Source: DAIOEK01 sp963828285 | GTDB lineage: Bacteria; Chloroflexota; Anaerolineae; Anaerolineales; Anaerolineaceae | Assembly: GCA_963828285.1 (NCBI GenBank) | Contig: CAWHEB010000002.1 | Span: 806,001 to 870,000 of the forward strand | DNA: 64,000 bases | Reading direction: 5' to 3' | In this document: positions 44,262 through 53,331 of the stretch, piece by piece | How positions within the stretch are numbered: position 1 is the stretch's first letter | Layout: every line of letters begins with the position of its first letter | Program-made: the position numbers and the translations under genes | Notes under the pieces: model-generated | Databases searched by the model: none | Told to the model about the DNA's origin: nothing | Seen by the model: the letters and a program-made list of their open reading frames with translations, nothing else

Positions 44262-45839
44262 ATGCAAATTAGGGAAATTCTGCAAAAAAGATACTGGTTT
44301 TCTTTTTCATTTATCATCGTTGCTATATTATTTGGCGGTTTTCTGCGCTGGTACAGCCTGAGCAAAACAGATTTTCCCCTTAACGATGGTGGACTATTCT
44401 ATACAATGACAACTGACCTTGTTCAGAATCACTTTCGGCTTCCAGAGTTTACATCTTACAATCAAGCAAATATTCCATTTGCATACCCGCCACTTGGTTT
44501 TTATCTGGCAGGGTTTATTTCAACATTTTTCCATCTCAGTTTAATTGAAGTGTTCAGATTCCTCCCCGTAACTCTTAATTTATTCTCTTTGGTAATCTTT
44601 TTCTTCATAGCTCGGAGAATACTATTAAAAACTCATCTTGCCGGAATTGCGACCATCATTTATGCGATGATGCCCTCTGCCTTCAGGTGGGTGATCATGG
44701 GTGGCGGTATCTCCAGAGCTCCAGGAATGTTCTTTCAGTTCTTAACCATATTATTCTTTTTTCGTTTTTTAGAGAATAAAAAAAATTGGGATGCAGCATA
44801 TACCAGTATTTTTCTATCATTTACATTAATGTCGCATCTCGAGATGTTTTGGGAAACCTGTATTGGATTATTTGTCATTTTTATCTTTTCCAAACCTGAA
44901 AAGCTTACCTATATTATTTCAGTGCTAATTGGCTTGGGAACTTTAACTCTCTCAAGTCCATATTGGGCTGCAGTAATCTCAAGACATGGTCTTGCTGTTT
45001 ATCAAAACGCCTTTTTTAGCGGTGGGTTTAATATTTTTGACTCGATTGCGAAAATATTCTTGTTTAATTTTACAGATGAATTTATTACGCCAATCATTGG
45101 AATACTTGCATTGTTAGGATTATTCTATTGTCTACAACATCATAATTTCTATCTTCCAGTCTGGCTACTTTTGATCATTTTGTTAAATCCCCGTAGTATG
45201 GACAGAAGTGCATCGAAGATCATTGTCATGCTTGCAGTAATTTCGGTTGAGACATTCCTGGTTCCCGTATTAAAAGGAATTGCTGCAACTGAAAATGGTA
45301 CATCAATAAGTTTCCGAAAATCAGGGTGGTTGTGGGTAGGTATCATTATTTTACAGGTATTCATGTTGTCTTTCTTCCGATCGATTGCGGATAATAATGT
45401 TCTCGAATCAGTAAATAAACCAGCACGGAATGCAATGAACTGGGTGGTTGAAAATACCCCACCTCAAACAAGATTCTTGATCATTGATGACTCGGAAAGT
45501 TGGGAAACAGATAAAATCGCTGAATGGTTTCCTCAGATCACAAAACGGATCAGTGTTGCAACTATTCAAGGAACAGAATGGTTAATACCAAAAGATTACT
45601 GGAACTGGGATCAGATTTATGATGACATGAAGGAATGCACATGGAAGGATACCGTTTGCTTAGAAAATTGGTCTTCTCAAAATAACATTAGTTACGATTA
45701 TATTTTCGTCAGCGATGACCCGTGCAACCGACAAGACACCTATTGTATATCAGCCCTCGCTGCCAGTCTGAGATTGGATCCGCAATATAAAAATGGGTAT
45801 CGACAAGATAATATCGAAATATATAAGGTAAACGATTGA
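44262..45839 (+). CDS. Polytopic GT-C-like membrane glycosyltransferase
   Basis: 525 residues with about ten membrane helices. The first extracytoplasmic loop 'LSKTDFPLNDGGLFYTMTTD' has the acidic pair position typical of GT-C enzymes, and 'PFAYPPLGFYLAGF' follows. The C-terminal about 130 residues are a soluble region containing 'LIIDDSESWETDKIAEWFPQ'. It starts a short plus-strand unit with the flippase-like gene 55 bp downstream, divergent from the polysaccharide genes. The donor is unknown. Confidence 0.72.
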   Translation: MQIREILQKRYWFSFSFIIVAILFGGFLRWYSLSKTDFPLNDGGLFYTMTTDLVQNHFRLPEFTSYNQANIPFAYPPLGFYLAGFISTFFHLSLIEVFRFLPVTLNLFSLVIFFFIARRILLKTHLAGIATIIYAMMPSAFRWVIMGGGISRAPGMFFQFLTILFFFRFLENKKNWDAAYTSIFLSFTLMSHLEMFWETCIGLFVIFIFSKPEKLTYIISVLIGLGTLTLSSPYWAAVISRHGLAVYQNAFFSGGFNIFDSIAKIFLFNFTDEFITPIIGILALLGLFYCLQHHNFYLPVWLLLIILLNPRSMDRSASKIIVMLAVISVETFLVPVLKGIAATENGTSISFRKSGWLWVGIIILQVFMLSFFRSIADNNVLESVNKPARNAMNWVVENTPPQTRFLIIDDSESWETDKIAEWFPQITKRISVATIQGTEWLIPKDYWNWDQIYDDMKECTWKDTVCLENWSSQNNISYDYIFVSDDPCNRQDTYCISALAASLRLDPQYKNGYRQDNIEIYKVND

Positions 45840-45894
45840 TTTTGATTATCCTTAATTAGTTCCAATTATTCAGCATGCTATAATCCTCTACACA

Positions 45895-46920
45895 ATGGAA
45901 ACTAAAATTCCTGAAGACGAACTTGTATCTAGAAAACCTGTCAATAAGGTCTACCTCGTTATCACGATCATTATTGCGGCTGTATTACTCTACTTTGTCG
46001 CCAGAAAAGTATCGTGGAAGGAAACGCTTACTACACTGCAGGCTGCCAAACCTATGTTTTTGGTATTAGTTTTTGCAATGACCAGTCTCTCGGTTTTTGT
46101 GCGCGGATTACGGTGGGCAGTTTTACTTTCAGCGAAAAAAAAGATCTCACCACTGACAATGTTCTGGGCTACTTCCATTGGTTATCTGGGAAATACATTT
46201 TTGCCCGCCCGAGCCGGAGAAGTAATTCGGTCTGTATTGTTGGGAAAGTCCGCAGGCATTTCAAAGTCTTATGTTTTTGCCACAGCGCTGATGGAGCGGA
46301 TCCTGGATGTCATTATTCTGATTCTGATTGGCACCTTCTCTCTATCATATATTCCTCAAATTCCAGAGTGGCTGAGCAATGCTATGAGAGTCATGGCGCT
46401 TGCAGCTATAGCCGCGCTGGCTGTTCTTTTGTTAGCTCCAAAATTCAAGTCACTTTACGAACACTTCCTGAATTGGCTTCCCCTCCCTGAAAAGATCAAA
46501 CGCCAGTTGATCATCTTCTTTGAAGAGTTCTTACTGGGTGCCGGATCATTCATGAACTGGGGCCGTGCCGGAAAATTTTTATTATTTTCTGCAATAATAT
46601 GGTTCCTGGATGCCAGCGGCGCAATCATGATGAGTTATGCTCTTCATCTGCAATTTACTTATCCTCAGGCATTCGTGCTCATGCTGGCAATGGGACTATC
46701 CTCGGCGATCCCATCCACTCCAGGTTATGTAGGGGTTTATCAATTTGTCGCTGTCTCGCTTTTGCCCCTTTATGGAGTCAGTCAAAGTGAAGCTCTTGCA
46801 TTCATCCTCGCCTATCAAGGTGTGAGCATCATCGACTTCTTATTGTGGGGTCTGATTGGATTTTGGCAGTTAAACCGTTCCCCAAAACCTATCCAAGATA
46901 ACATAAAGCCACTGGTCTGA
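45895..46920 (+). CDS. YbhN/UPF0104 (AglD2-like) flippase-like membrane protein
   Basis: 341 residues, about eight membrane helices. Family markers: 'VFVRGLRWAVLLSAKKKISP', 'ATSIGYLGNTFLPARAGEVI', 'RSVLLGKSAGISKSYVFATA', 'LMERILDV' and 'GLSSAIPSTPGYVGVYQFVA'. This LPG_synthase_TM family is linked with lipid or polyprenyl-sugar handling at the membrane. It follows the GT-C-like gene and is plausibly its partner in surface glycolipid or polysaccharide assembly. Confidence 0.87.
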   Translation: METKIPEDELVSRKPVNKVYLVITIIIAAVLLYFVARKVSWKETLTTLQAAKPMFLVLVFAMTSLSVFVRGLRWAVLLSAKKKISPLTMFWATSIGYLGNTFLPARAGEVIRSVLLGKSAGISKSYVFATALMERILDVIILILIGTFSLSYIPQIPEWLSNAMRVMALAAIAALAVLLLAPKFKSLYEHFLNWLPLPEKIKRQLIIFFEEFLLGAGSFMNWGRAGKFLLFSAIIWFLDASGAIMMSYALHLQFTYPQAFVLMLAMGLSSAIPSTPGYVGVYQFVAVSLLPLYGVSQSEALAFILAYQGVSIIDFLLWGLIGFWQLNRSPKPIQDNIKPLV

Positions 46921-46985
46921 TAGTTGCAACAAACTCCGCGAAAGATGATCTTATATTGATCATCCAATACTTACGGGAGCAGTCT

Positions 46986-47819
46986 ATGCAGAAGTCAGTC
47001 TTGTATTGTTGGATCATTTGCGCACTCCTCCTCTCAGGATGTAAACCGGGTGCTTCAATCACAGAAGGTGTGCAGGATGCAAACCCCTCACCACACTTCT
47101 TCGAATCGACTTCTGTTGTTCTAACCGGAAAAAATGTCGAATCCGACGCTCAAGCACACGCTGTTGCAACGCAGACACCCGTGGTTTATCCAACTCCGCT
47201 TGCTACTTATTTAGTTAGGTCCGTGCTGGTCACGGATGCGCCACAGGCAACCCAAGCCGAAAATACTGCCATTCCTACAGCTACCAGGACAGTAGCCCCA
47301 ACTACTGCCTCAACAATTCTTCCAACAAATACATCAACTCCGCAAAGTATTGCTACGAATACTTCCACAACAATGCCAACACAAACGGCCACCAGTGTAC
47401 CCGCATTTATGTTCGCAGCGCAATCTGGCACACCAGTCGAGATTCAGAATTTTGTAAATACTACAGCCGGATGCAACTGGCAGGGAATTGCCGGTCAGAT
47501 ATTTGATAAAGATGATACACCATTGAAGAATATCGTCATCCGCGCGGGTGGCACCTGGAATGGTCAACCGGTGAATTTGTTAGGTGTTTCAGGAGCAGCA
47601 ACCTTATATGGCGAAGGTGGATACGAACTGGTATTAGGGACAAAAACTGCATTAACAACCAAAACTGTATGGGTCCAGCTTTACGATCTACAGAGTAAAC
47701 AACTGTCGGAAAAGGTCTATATCAATACATCAACAACGTGTTCCAAGAACCTGATCTTACTAAATTTTAAATTCATCGCAGAAGGCTATGAAAGTTATAT
47801 TCCACTGATAGTCCAATAA
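46986..47819 (+). CDS. Thr-rich lipoprotein with a C-terminal Tyr-Ile-Pro-Leu-Ile ending
   Basis: 277 residues from ATG 46986 (GGGAG upstream). Lipobox 'LLLSGC' places the acylated Cys at about 17. A Thr/Ser/Pro-rich stalk spans about 45-150. A compact beta domain follows ('CNWQGIAGQIFDKDDTPLKN', 'GYELVLGTKTALTTKTVWVQ') with two cysteines that may pair. The protein ends 'YESYIPLIVQ', similar to the ending of the giant surface protein at 14980. No enzymatic motif is seen. Confidence 0.75.
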   Translation: MQKSVLYCWIICALLLSGCKPGASITEGVQDANPSPHFFESTSVVLTGKNVESDAQAHAVATQTPVVYPTPLATYLVRSVLVTDAPQATQAENTAIPTATRTVAPTTASTILPTNTSTPQSIATNTSTTMPTQTATSVPAFMFAAQSGTPVEIQNFVNTTAGCNWQGIAGQIFDKDDTPLKNIVIRAGGTWNGQPVNLLGVSGAATLYGEGGYELVLGTKTALTTKTVWVQLYDLQSKQLSEKVYINTSTTCSKNLILLNFKFIAEGYESYIPLIVQ

Positions 47820-47929
47820 TGAATTATATTTGGGCTACGATCTACGAAACATTCACCTGGATTAACAATTTCTCTCATCTGTGTAGTTAAATTAGCCATA
47901 CTCAGAAGCTGAATATCCAAAGGGATCTT

Positions 47930-49969
47930 ATGAAGAAATCTACTCTGATTACTATCATTATTGTTGTATTGGTTGTAGTTTGTTGTTGTATTGTACTGGT
48001 TGGAGGTGGATATTTCGGATATAAATACTTTCAACAGAATCCCTTTGAACCAATTCAGAGCACGCCTCAAGTTCAATCGTTCGCGACACCAGCAGCCGAA
48101 GAAAAAAATCCGAATCACCAGGGATCGACAGACTTTGTTCCAGAAGTGATTTCCCCGGATCAATTGAACACAGCCAATGAAATGCTTAATGAATTATCAA
48201 ATACGATTGTCCCAATAAGCAATCTGTATGATCTGGCTGGGCGACTGCACAATGAAAAGAATATTCCTCTCACAGTCCCCGCACCCCTTGTTCCACTTGA
48301 AGAAGGCCAAATGGAGGAATTTTGGGTCACGAACACTGATTCCCATGAATCATTCAAAGTCACTGCCCGGTTGGAATACATCACACCGCATGTCTATTTT
48401 TGGGTGGAAGACGGGGTAAGTTTCGATAAAAAAGCCTTGATCAAGCTTACAGATACCTTTGAAAACAAGATCTATCCAACAGACCGTGATTTTTTTGGAT
48501 CAGAATGGACACCGGGCGTAGATAACGACCCACATCTATACATTTTAGTCGCAGGAAATTTAGGCAGCAGCCTTGCGGGTTATTTTTCATCTTCTGATGA
48601 ATACACACCGCAAGCGCATGAATACAGCAACGCACATGAAATGTTCCTGATGAACGCAGACACAGTAGGTCTGGCTGAGGAATTCACTTATGGTGTATTA
48701 GCCCATGAATTTCAACATATGATCCATTGGTATACCGACCTGAATGAAGAGACCTGGTTGAATGAAGGTTTTTCTGAGTTAGCTGCATTGCTAAATAATT
48801 ACGATATCGGTGGTTTTGATTATTCATACTTGGCCAATACCGATTTGCAACTTACCGATTGGGAGACTGGAGTTGGTGATAACAGTCCACATTATGGAGC
48901 AAGTTTTCTTTTTGTAGCCTACTTCCTGGACCGGTTTGGGGATAATGCCACAAAAGCATTGGTCGCGGATCCTGGTAACGGGATGTCTGGTGTGGATGAT
49001 GTATTAAAAAAGATCGATGCAGTTGATAAAAAAAATGGTAAGCCCATTACTTCTTCGGATCTTTTCTCTGATTGGGTCGTGGCCAATTATTTGAATGATC
49101 CATCAGTTGGAGATGGAAGATTTCAATACCAACGTTATGCGAGTTTTTCTCCGACCGGTTGGACTGAAGAAGTCAGTTCATGTCCATCGGGTAAGCTGGA
49201 TCGTACAGTCTCGCAATTTGGCGCAGATTATATATTAATCACCTGCGAAGGGGATCACACCATTAATTTTGATGGGCAAAAGATAACGAGTATTCTTGAA
49301 AATGATCCCAACACTGGGGAATTCGCTTTTTGGTCTAATAAAGGTGATGAGTTAGATATGTCTTTGACCAGAGAATTTGATTTAACAGGGCACAAAGGTC
49401 CGATAACCCTAAAATATAATACCTGGTACGACCTGGAAGAAGATTATGATTATGCTTACCTTGAAGTATCCGAAGATGGCGAAAATTGGAATATTATCCA
49501 AACGCCGAGCGGAACTGCAGAAGATATATCCGGCAACAGTTTTGGATGGGGATACAATGCTCAATCTAGCGGCTGGATCGAAGAATCCGTTGACTTGAGC
49601 GGATATGCAGGTAAAAAGATTCAAATCCGTTTTGAATATATTACTGATGCTGCGGTAAACGGCGAGGGATTAATGGTTGATGATATCAGGATACCTGAGA
49701 TCAATTACAGCGAAGGATTCGAAAATGGGAATGGGGGGTGGGAAGGTGCTGGATTTGTAAGAATCCACAACAGCCTGCCTCAAATGTTCAGACTGAATCT
49801 GATCAAATTCACATCCGGTGGAACCGAAGTGACGCCAATTGAAATTGATTCTGGAAACCATATTGATTTGGATCTCAACTTGAAGAGTGGCGAAAGTGCG
49901 GTTGTGACTGTCAGTGGTGTTACCAGCTTTACCAGACAACCTGCAGAATACTTAATAGAAATAAAATGA
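47930..49969 (+). CDS. Membrane-anchored M6-like (immune inhibitor A type) metallopeptidase
   Basis: 679 residues. One N-terminal membrane helix (about 5-32) with a CCC run. The peptidase core contains HEFQH in 'VLAHEFQHMIHW' at about 259-270 and the downstream Glu ligand in 'ETWLNEGFSELAALL'. The C-terminal half has a jelly-roll of the immune-inhibitor/MAM type ('GPITLKYNTWYDLEEDYDYA', 'GYAGKKIQIRFEYITDAAVN', 'GEGLMVDDIRI'). It probably degrades proteins outside the cell. A very long terminator hairpin follows at 49971-50021. Confidence 0.85.
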   Translation: MKKSTLITIIIVVLVVVCCCIVLVGGGYFGYKYFQQNPFEPIQSTPQVQSFATPAAEEKNPNHQGSTDFVPEVISPDQLNTANEMLNELSNTIVPISNLYDLAGRLHNEKNIPLTVPAPLVPLEEGQMEEFWVTNTDSHESFKVTARLEYITPHVYFWVEDGVSFDKKALIKLTDTFENKIYPTDRDFFGSEWTPGVDNDPHLYILVAGNLGSSLAGYFSSSDEYTPQAHEYSNAHEMFLMNADTVGLAEEFTYGVLAHEFQHMIHWYTDLNEETWLNEGFSELAALLNNYDIGGFDYSYLANTDLQLTDWETGVGDNSPHYGASFLFVAYFLDRFGDNATKALVADPGNGMSGVDDVLKKIDAVDKKNGKPITSSDLFSDWVVANYLNDPSVGDGRFQYQRYASFSPTGWTEEVSSCPSGKLDRTVSQFGADYILITCEGDHTINFDGQKITSILENDPNTGEFAFWSNKGDELDMSLTREFDLTGHKGPITLKYNTWYDLEEDYDYAYLEVSEDGENWNIIQTPSGTAEDISGNSFGWGYNAQSSGWIEESVDLSGYAGKKIQIRFEYITDAAVNGEGLMVDDIRIPEINYSEGFENGNGGWEGAGFVRIHNSLPQMFRLNLIKFTSGGTEVTPIEIDSGNHIDLDLNLKSGESAVVTVSGVTSFTRQPAEYLIEIK

Positions 49970-49970
49970 A

Positions 49971-50021
49971 GTGATGAATAAGAAAAAGTCGCCATGAAGG
50001 CGACTTTTTCTTATTCATCAC
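49971..50021. terminator. Bidirectional terminator with a perfect 23-bp stem
   Basis: Positions 49971-49993 are the exact reverse complement of 49999-50021 around a 5-nt ATGAA loop. A- and T-rich tracts lie inside the stem on both sides. It separates the M6-like peptidase from the convergent YtxH-like gene. Confidence 0.85.
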
Positions 50022-50023
50022 TT

Positions 50024-50233
50024 TTACCCCTGACGAAGTCTGTTTAACTCTGCTTCTAATTCTGCCTTTTTATCCAAAGCTGCGGTTTCAATTTCACTTT
50101 TCAGTTCAATGAATGTGGAACGCATTTTTTCCTTCAATTCTGTTCCCGTAGAAGGAGCAAAAAGGATCGCAAATGTGGCTCCGACCAAACCTCCAACAAA
50201 TACACCACTGATAAAACTGAAGAACTTTCGCAT
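50024..50233 (-). CDS. YtxH-domain small membrane protein
   Basis: 69 residues. A glycine-rich membrane segment ('FISGVFVGGLVGATFAILFA', about 7-26) leads into 'PSTGTELKEKMRSTF' and a charged helix, exactly the YtxH pattern. Family members are stress- or surface-associated proteins of unclear function. It has its own ribosome site (AGGGTAATATG) and a shared terminator. Confidence 0.85.
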   Translation of the reverse strand: MRKFFSFISGVFVGGLVGATFAILFAPSTGTELKEKMRSTFIELKSEIETAALDKKAELEAELNRLRQG

Positions 50234-50404
50234 ATTACCCTCCGTGAATCACTTTCATGATTCATTATAGAATTGATCAGATATAATCGCAAGGATAAAC
50301 TTAAGGGATGTAAGCTTTATTAAACCTTTAAAACCAATCCCATCCCTTGCATAAATTTGTTTTCATGTGTATGTTAAATATCATCTGACCTACGAGGGAA
50401 ATCA

Positions 50405-51451
50405 ATGCAGTTAGAAGAATTTCAACCCCTATCGAATTTAACCGTCAAGAAAACATATGTTAAAAGGTCGAGATTCCCGGTTGTTGATGCTCACAATCAT
50501 CTGGATGAAGAATTTGGCGGCGGTTGGATACGTCAACCCATATCAAAACTATTGGCAGTTCTGGATGATGTCAATGTCAAAGTATTTATTGATTTGGACG
50601 GAGGTTGGGGAGAAAAAGTTCTCCAAAATCATCTTGATAAATATAAGCAAAAAGCTCCTGATAGATTTAAAGTCTTTGCCGGAATTCCATGGCAGCTTTG
50701 GGAAGCGTACGGTAACAAGTTCCCAGAGTATGCATCCGAAAGATTACGCGAACAGGTTCGCTGGGGGGCGGAAGGATTAAAAATCTGGAAAAACCTCGGA
50801 TTACACGTTCGCGACCATGAAGGGAGCCTTGTAACTGTTGACGATCCAAGGTTGGATGCGATTTGGGACACTGCAGCAGAGCTGGCCATTCCTGTTATGA
50901 TCCACACTGCTGATCCTGTCGCTTTCTTTGAACCTCTGGACGGTCAAAACGAAAGGTTTGAAGAACTTACGGTACACCCTGATTGGCATACACCTAGTCC
51001 ACCATTTCCAACCTTTATTTCTTTACTTACAGGACTGTCCAACCTGGTTGAAAAACATCCAAAGAATACATTCATTGGGGCACATGTTGGTTGTTTCGCC
51101 GAAAATCTACTCTGGGTAGGAAAAATGCTGGACCGTTGTCCTAATTATTATATTGATATATCCTCAAGGGTTCCAGAATTAGGTCGTCAACCTTATTCAT
51201 CAAGGAAATTTTTTATTAAGTATGCTGATAGGATATTATTTGGTCTGGATTACGGACCAGAAAAATCCGGGTATATGCAATACTTCCGATTTCTTGAAAC
51301 TGAAGATGAATACTTCAGCCATATTGTTGCTGATTCCGTTCCACAGGGAAGGTGGCAGATCTACGGTATATATTTACCTGATGAAGTATTACGCAAGGTG
51401 TATTACGAAAATGCCAGTAAGATATTTGGTCTTGATCCATTGGATAAATAA
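50405..51451 (+). CDS. Amidohydrolase family (TIM-barrel) protein
   Basis: 348 residues. Metal-binding motifs of the amidohydrolase-2 family are visible: 'FPVVDAHNHLDEEFGGG' (about 23-39), His in 'IPVMIHTADP' (about 163-172), His in 'TFIGAHVGCFAENLLWVG' (about 223-240) and the closing Asp in 'RILFGLDYG' (about 277-285). Relatives hydrolyse or decarboxylate small cyclic substrates; the substrate is unknown. ATG 50405 has GAGGGAA upstream. It appears monocistronic. Confidence 0.85.
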   Translation: MQLEEFQPLSNLTVKKTYVKRSRFPVVDAHNHLDEEFGGGWIRQPISKLLAVLDDVNVKVFIDLDGGWGEKVLQNHLDKYKQKAPDRFKVFAGIPWQLWEAYGNKFPEYASERLREQVRWGAEGLKIWKNLGLHVRDHEGSLVTVDDPRLDAIWDTAAELAIPVMIHTADPVAFFEPLDGQNERFEELTVHPDWHTPSPPFPTFISLLTGLSNLVEKHPKNTFIGAHVGCFAENLLWVGKMLDRCPNYYIDISSRVPELGRQPYSSRKFFIKYADRILFGLDYGPEKSGYMQYFRFLETEDEYFSHIVADSVPQGRWQIYGIYLPDEVLRKVYYENASKIFGLDPLDK

Positions 51452-51610
51452 CCCATCCAGATCCACATTAATAATAGTTAACCTTAACACAGATTTCAGA
51501 GTAAGCCATTAACTACCGATCATATCTTTATCCAGGTCTTTTTATGTGGACTGCTGGTTAGATACTTGCATGGAATATCCTATATAATTAAGTGATAGGG
51601 AACCTCATCC

Positions 51611-52768
51611 ATGAGTAGTTATAAACCAAAAATGTCTATCCCAAATGAATGGGCAACCAAAGGGTCTTGCCCAATCTGCGATCGACACAGCCTTTATGTT
51701 GAAAAAACAGCAGGGGAAGCTGACCGTATGTCTTGTACAGGTTGTGAGGCTTCTTTTGAGATGGAATCAGATGGACCGCATATCAGGCTTGTGGTTCTAC
51801 CTCCCGAATTTGCATGCTATATCCAACCCGCATGGGAAACCTGGATGACTGTTCATGAGATCCGCAGTCAGATCAGTTCTCCTGCAGCAGCCATTACTCA
51901 AACAACAGCTCCACAGCTTCCAAGTTATCGTCCCAGATTATCTTCCTTTACCGAATCTGTACAAACCAACGTGCCAACCCTTTTTGACGAAGATCAATAC
52001 AAAGAAGAGCTAAATCAAGAAAGTGTTAACGAACGTGCATTAGGCTTTTCTGCTCTAGGGAACTCCACTCGAGAAATAAAAGAAACACTAACCAAACTTG
52101 GGGCGTCTAATGAACAGATCGATCAGGCGTTATCACTCATCACGAATAAAGAGAAATCCAAACCGAGGAACTATCCACAGACCATACTTTTAGTTGTTAT
52201 CGTTCTCCTTGTCTGCCTGGGGGCTGCTGCACTTTTACTACCATTATTAAATATCCCCAAGTACCTTTCCGCACTTCAACCGTTCATCAGTACTTTCCAA
52301 CAAAGCTTTGACCCAAACCGGTTGTCAGACTCAACAGCCACTCCGCTTCCTAATCAGCCAATTTATAGTTTGCCGTCTGATGGACAAGCCTATTTTGATA
52401 TCATCACCAACCTGGCGGGTAAATATACGGACAAAGCCATTTATCTTGCTAATTCTTATCCTCCCGCTGAATTATCGACGATCAACCAGGAAATGGTCCG
52501 CCGTTACCAGGATATCGGAAATATTGAAAAGGCTTTCGAAGAAGGTGAAGCTGAATATGCCCAAAAATGTAATGGTTTGACCATTACTCCGAAGGAATCT
52601 TGCGCGAAGTTGATTTCATCGAATTCAGAGAAGAAGATCGAACTACTCGCCAAACAAGGGGAGTTAAGCAACTATTGGTCAACAGACGTTTGCATTAATT
52701 TCAAAAATTACTTTAACAAATACAATGTCTCATGGCCATTTGGAAAAACTACTTGCCCGGCGCCATAG
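51611..52768 (+). CDS. Zinc-ribbon single-pass membrane protein of unknown function
   Basis: 385 residues. An N-terminal zinc ribbon (CPIC about 20-23, CTGC about 41-44) is followed by a linker and a UBA/CUE-like helical segment ('LGFSALGNSTREIKETLTKL'). A membrane helix (about 195-216) and an extracytoplasmic domain follow. That domain has 'ICLANSY'-like helices and four cysteines near the end. The topology suggests a cytosolic metal- or protein-binding head with an outer domain. No family is recognised. Confidence 0.65.
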   Translation: MSSYKPKMSIPNEWATKGSCPICDRHSLYVEKTAGEADRMSCTGCEASFEMESDGPHIRLVVLPPEFACYIQPAWETWMTVHEIRSQISSPAAAITQTTAPQLPSYRPRLSSFTESVQTNVPTLFDEDQYKEELNQESVNERALGFSALGNSTREIKETLTKLGASNEQIDQALSLITNKEKSKPRNYPQTILLVVIVLLVCLGAAALLLPLLNIPKYLSALQPFISTFQQSFDPNRLSDSTATPLPNQPIYSLPSDGQAYFDIITNLAGKYTDKAIYLANSYPPAELSTINQEMVRRYQDIGNIEKAFEEGEAEYAQKCNGLTITPKESCAKLISSNSEKKIELLAKQGELSNYWSTDVCINFKNYFNKYNVSWPFGKTTCPAP

Positions 52769-52774
52769 CCAGAT

Positions 52775-53248
52775 TTATCTATCCTTCCTCATCAGGATGC
52801 CATCATCCCCGCTCGCATAATATCTCGGCCAGGTATCCAGCTTTCTGTACCCTTGTTGGAGATACATTTCTATAGCTGGATCATTCCCTGACCGGACAGT
52901 GAGTTGAATGACCTTTGATGGAAGCTGGTCTTCACATGCCAACAATAATGCTTTACCTATTCCTTTTCCTCTATACTTTTCAAGAACTCCAACAGTTGTA
53001 ATCCAACCGATTCCACTGGCGGGATCGTGATCACCGGATATGAACCCGATCATCAGATCATCAACAATTGCTTTTATCCTAATGATATTGGGAAAAGTCA
53101 GAACTCCTATCAAAGAAATCAACGGCCAAGCTTCCTCGCCAAAACATTCCTTCTCTATCACCCGGAGTTGATTGAGATCACGCCAATTTGCTTTATCGAT
53201 TGTAAAGTTGGGTTGCATAGTGATCAGTGTTTTATCGTTCTCAACCAT
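52775..53248 (-). CDS. GNAT-family N-acetyltransferase
   Basis: 157 residues covering one GNAT fold. The acetyl-CoA motif is 'GVLEKYRGKGIGKALLLACE' at about 87-106, followed by 'IQLTVRSGNDPAIEMYLQQG'. The N terminus shows 'KANWRDLNQLRVIEKECFG', typical of RimI-like members. The substrate is unknown. It is convergent with the zinc-ribbon protein and separated by a hairpin from the SPFH gene on the other side. Confidence 0.88.
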   Translation of the reverse strand: MVENDKTLITMQPNFTIDKANWRDLNQLRVIEKECFGEEAWPLISLIGVLTFPNIIRIKAIVDDLMIGFISGDHDPASGIGWITTVGVLEKYRGKGIGKALLLACEDQLPSKVIQLTVRSGNDPAIEMYLQQGYRKLDTWPRYYASGDDGILMRKDR

Positions 53249-53266
53249 AATTTGTTGATACTATAC

Positions 53267-53331
53267 AGCGGAGAGTAATTAAATGCTCTCCGCTGAAATC
53301 TAACCTATTAAACCTGATGATGGTCAGGTTT
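53267..53331 (-). terminator. Paired hairpins at the 3' end of the SPFH gene
   Basis: AGCGGAGAG (53267-53275) pairs with CTCTCCGCT (53286-53294). A second stem AAACCTGA (53310-53317) with TCAGGTTT (53324-53331) overlaps the stop codon. Neither has a strong T tail on the minus strand, so termination is likely but not certain. Confidence 0.5.
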
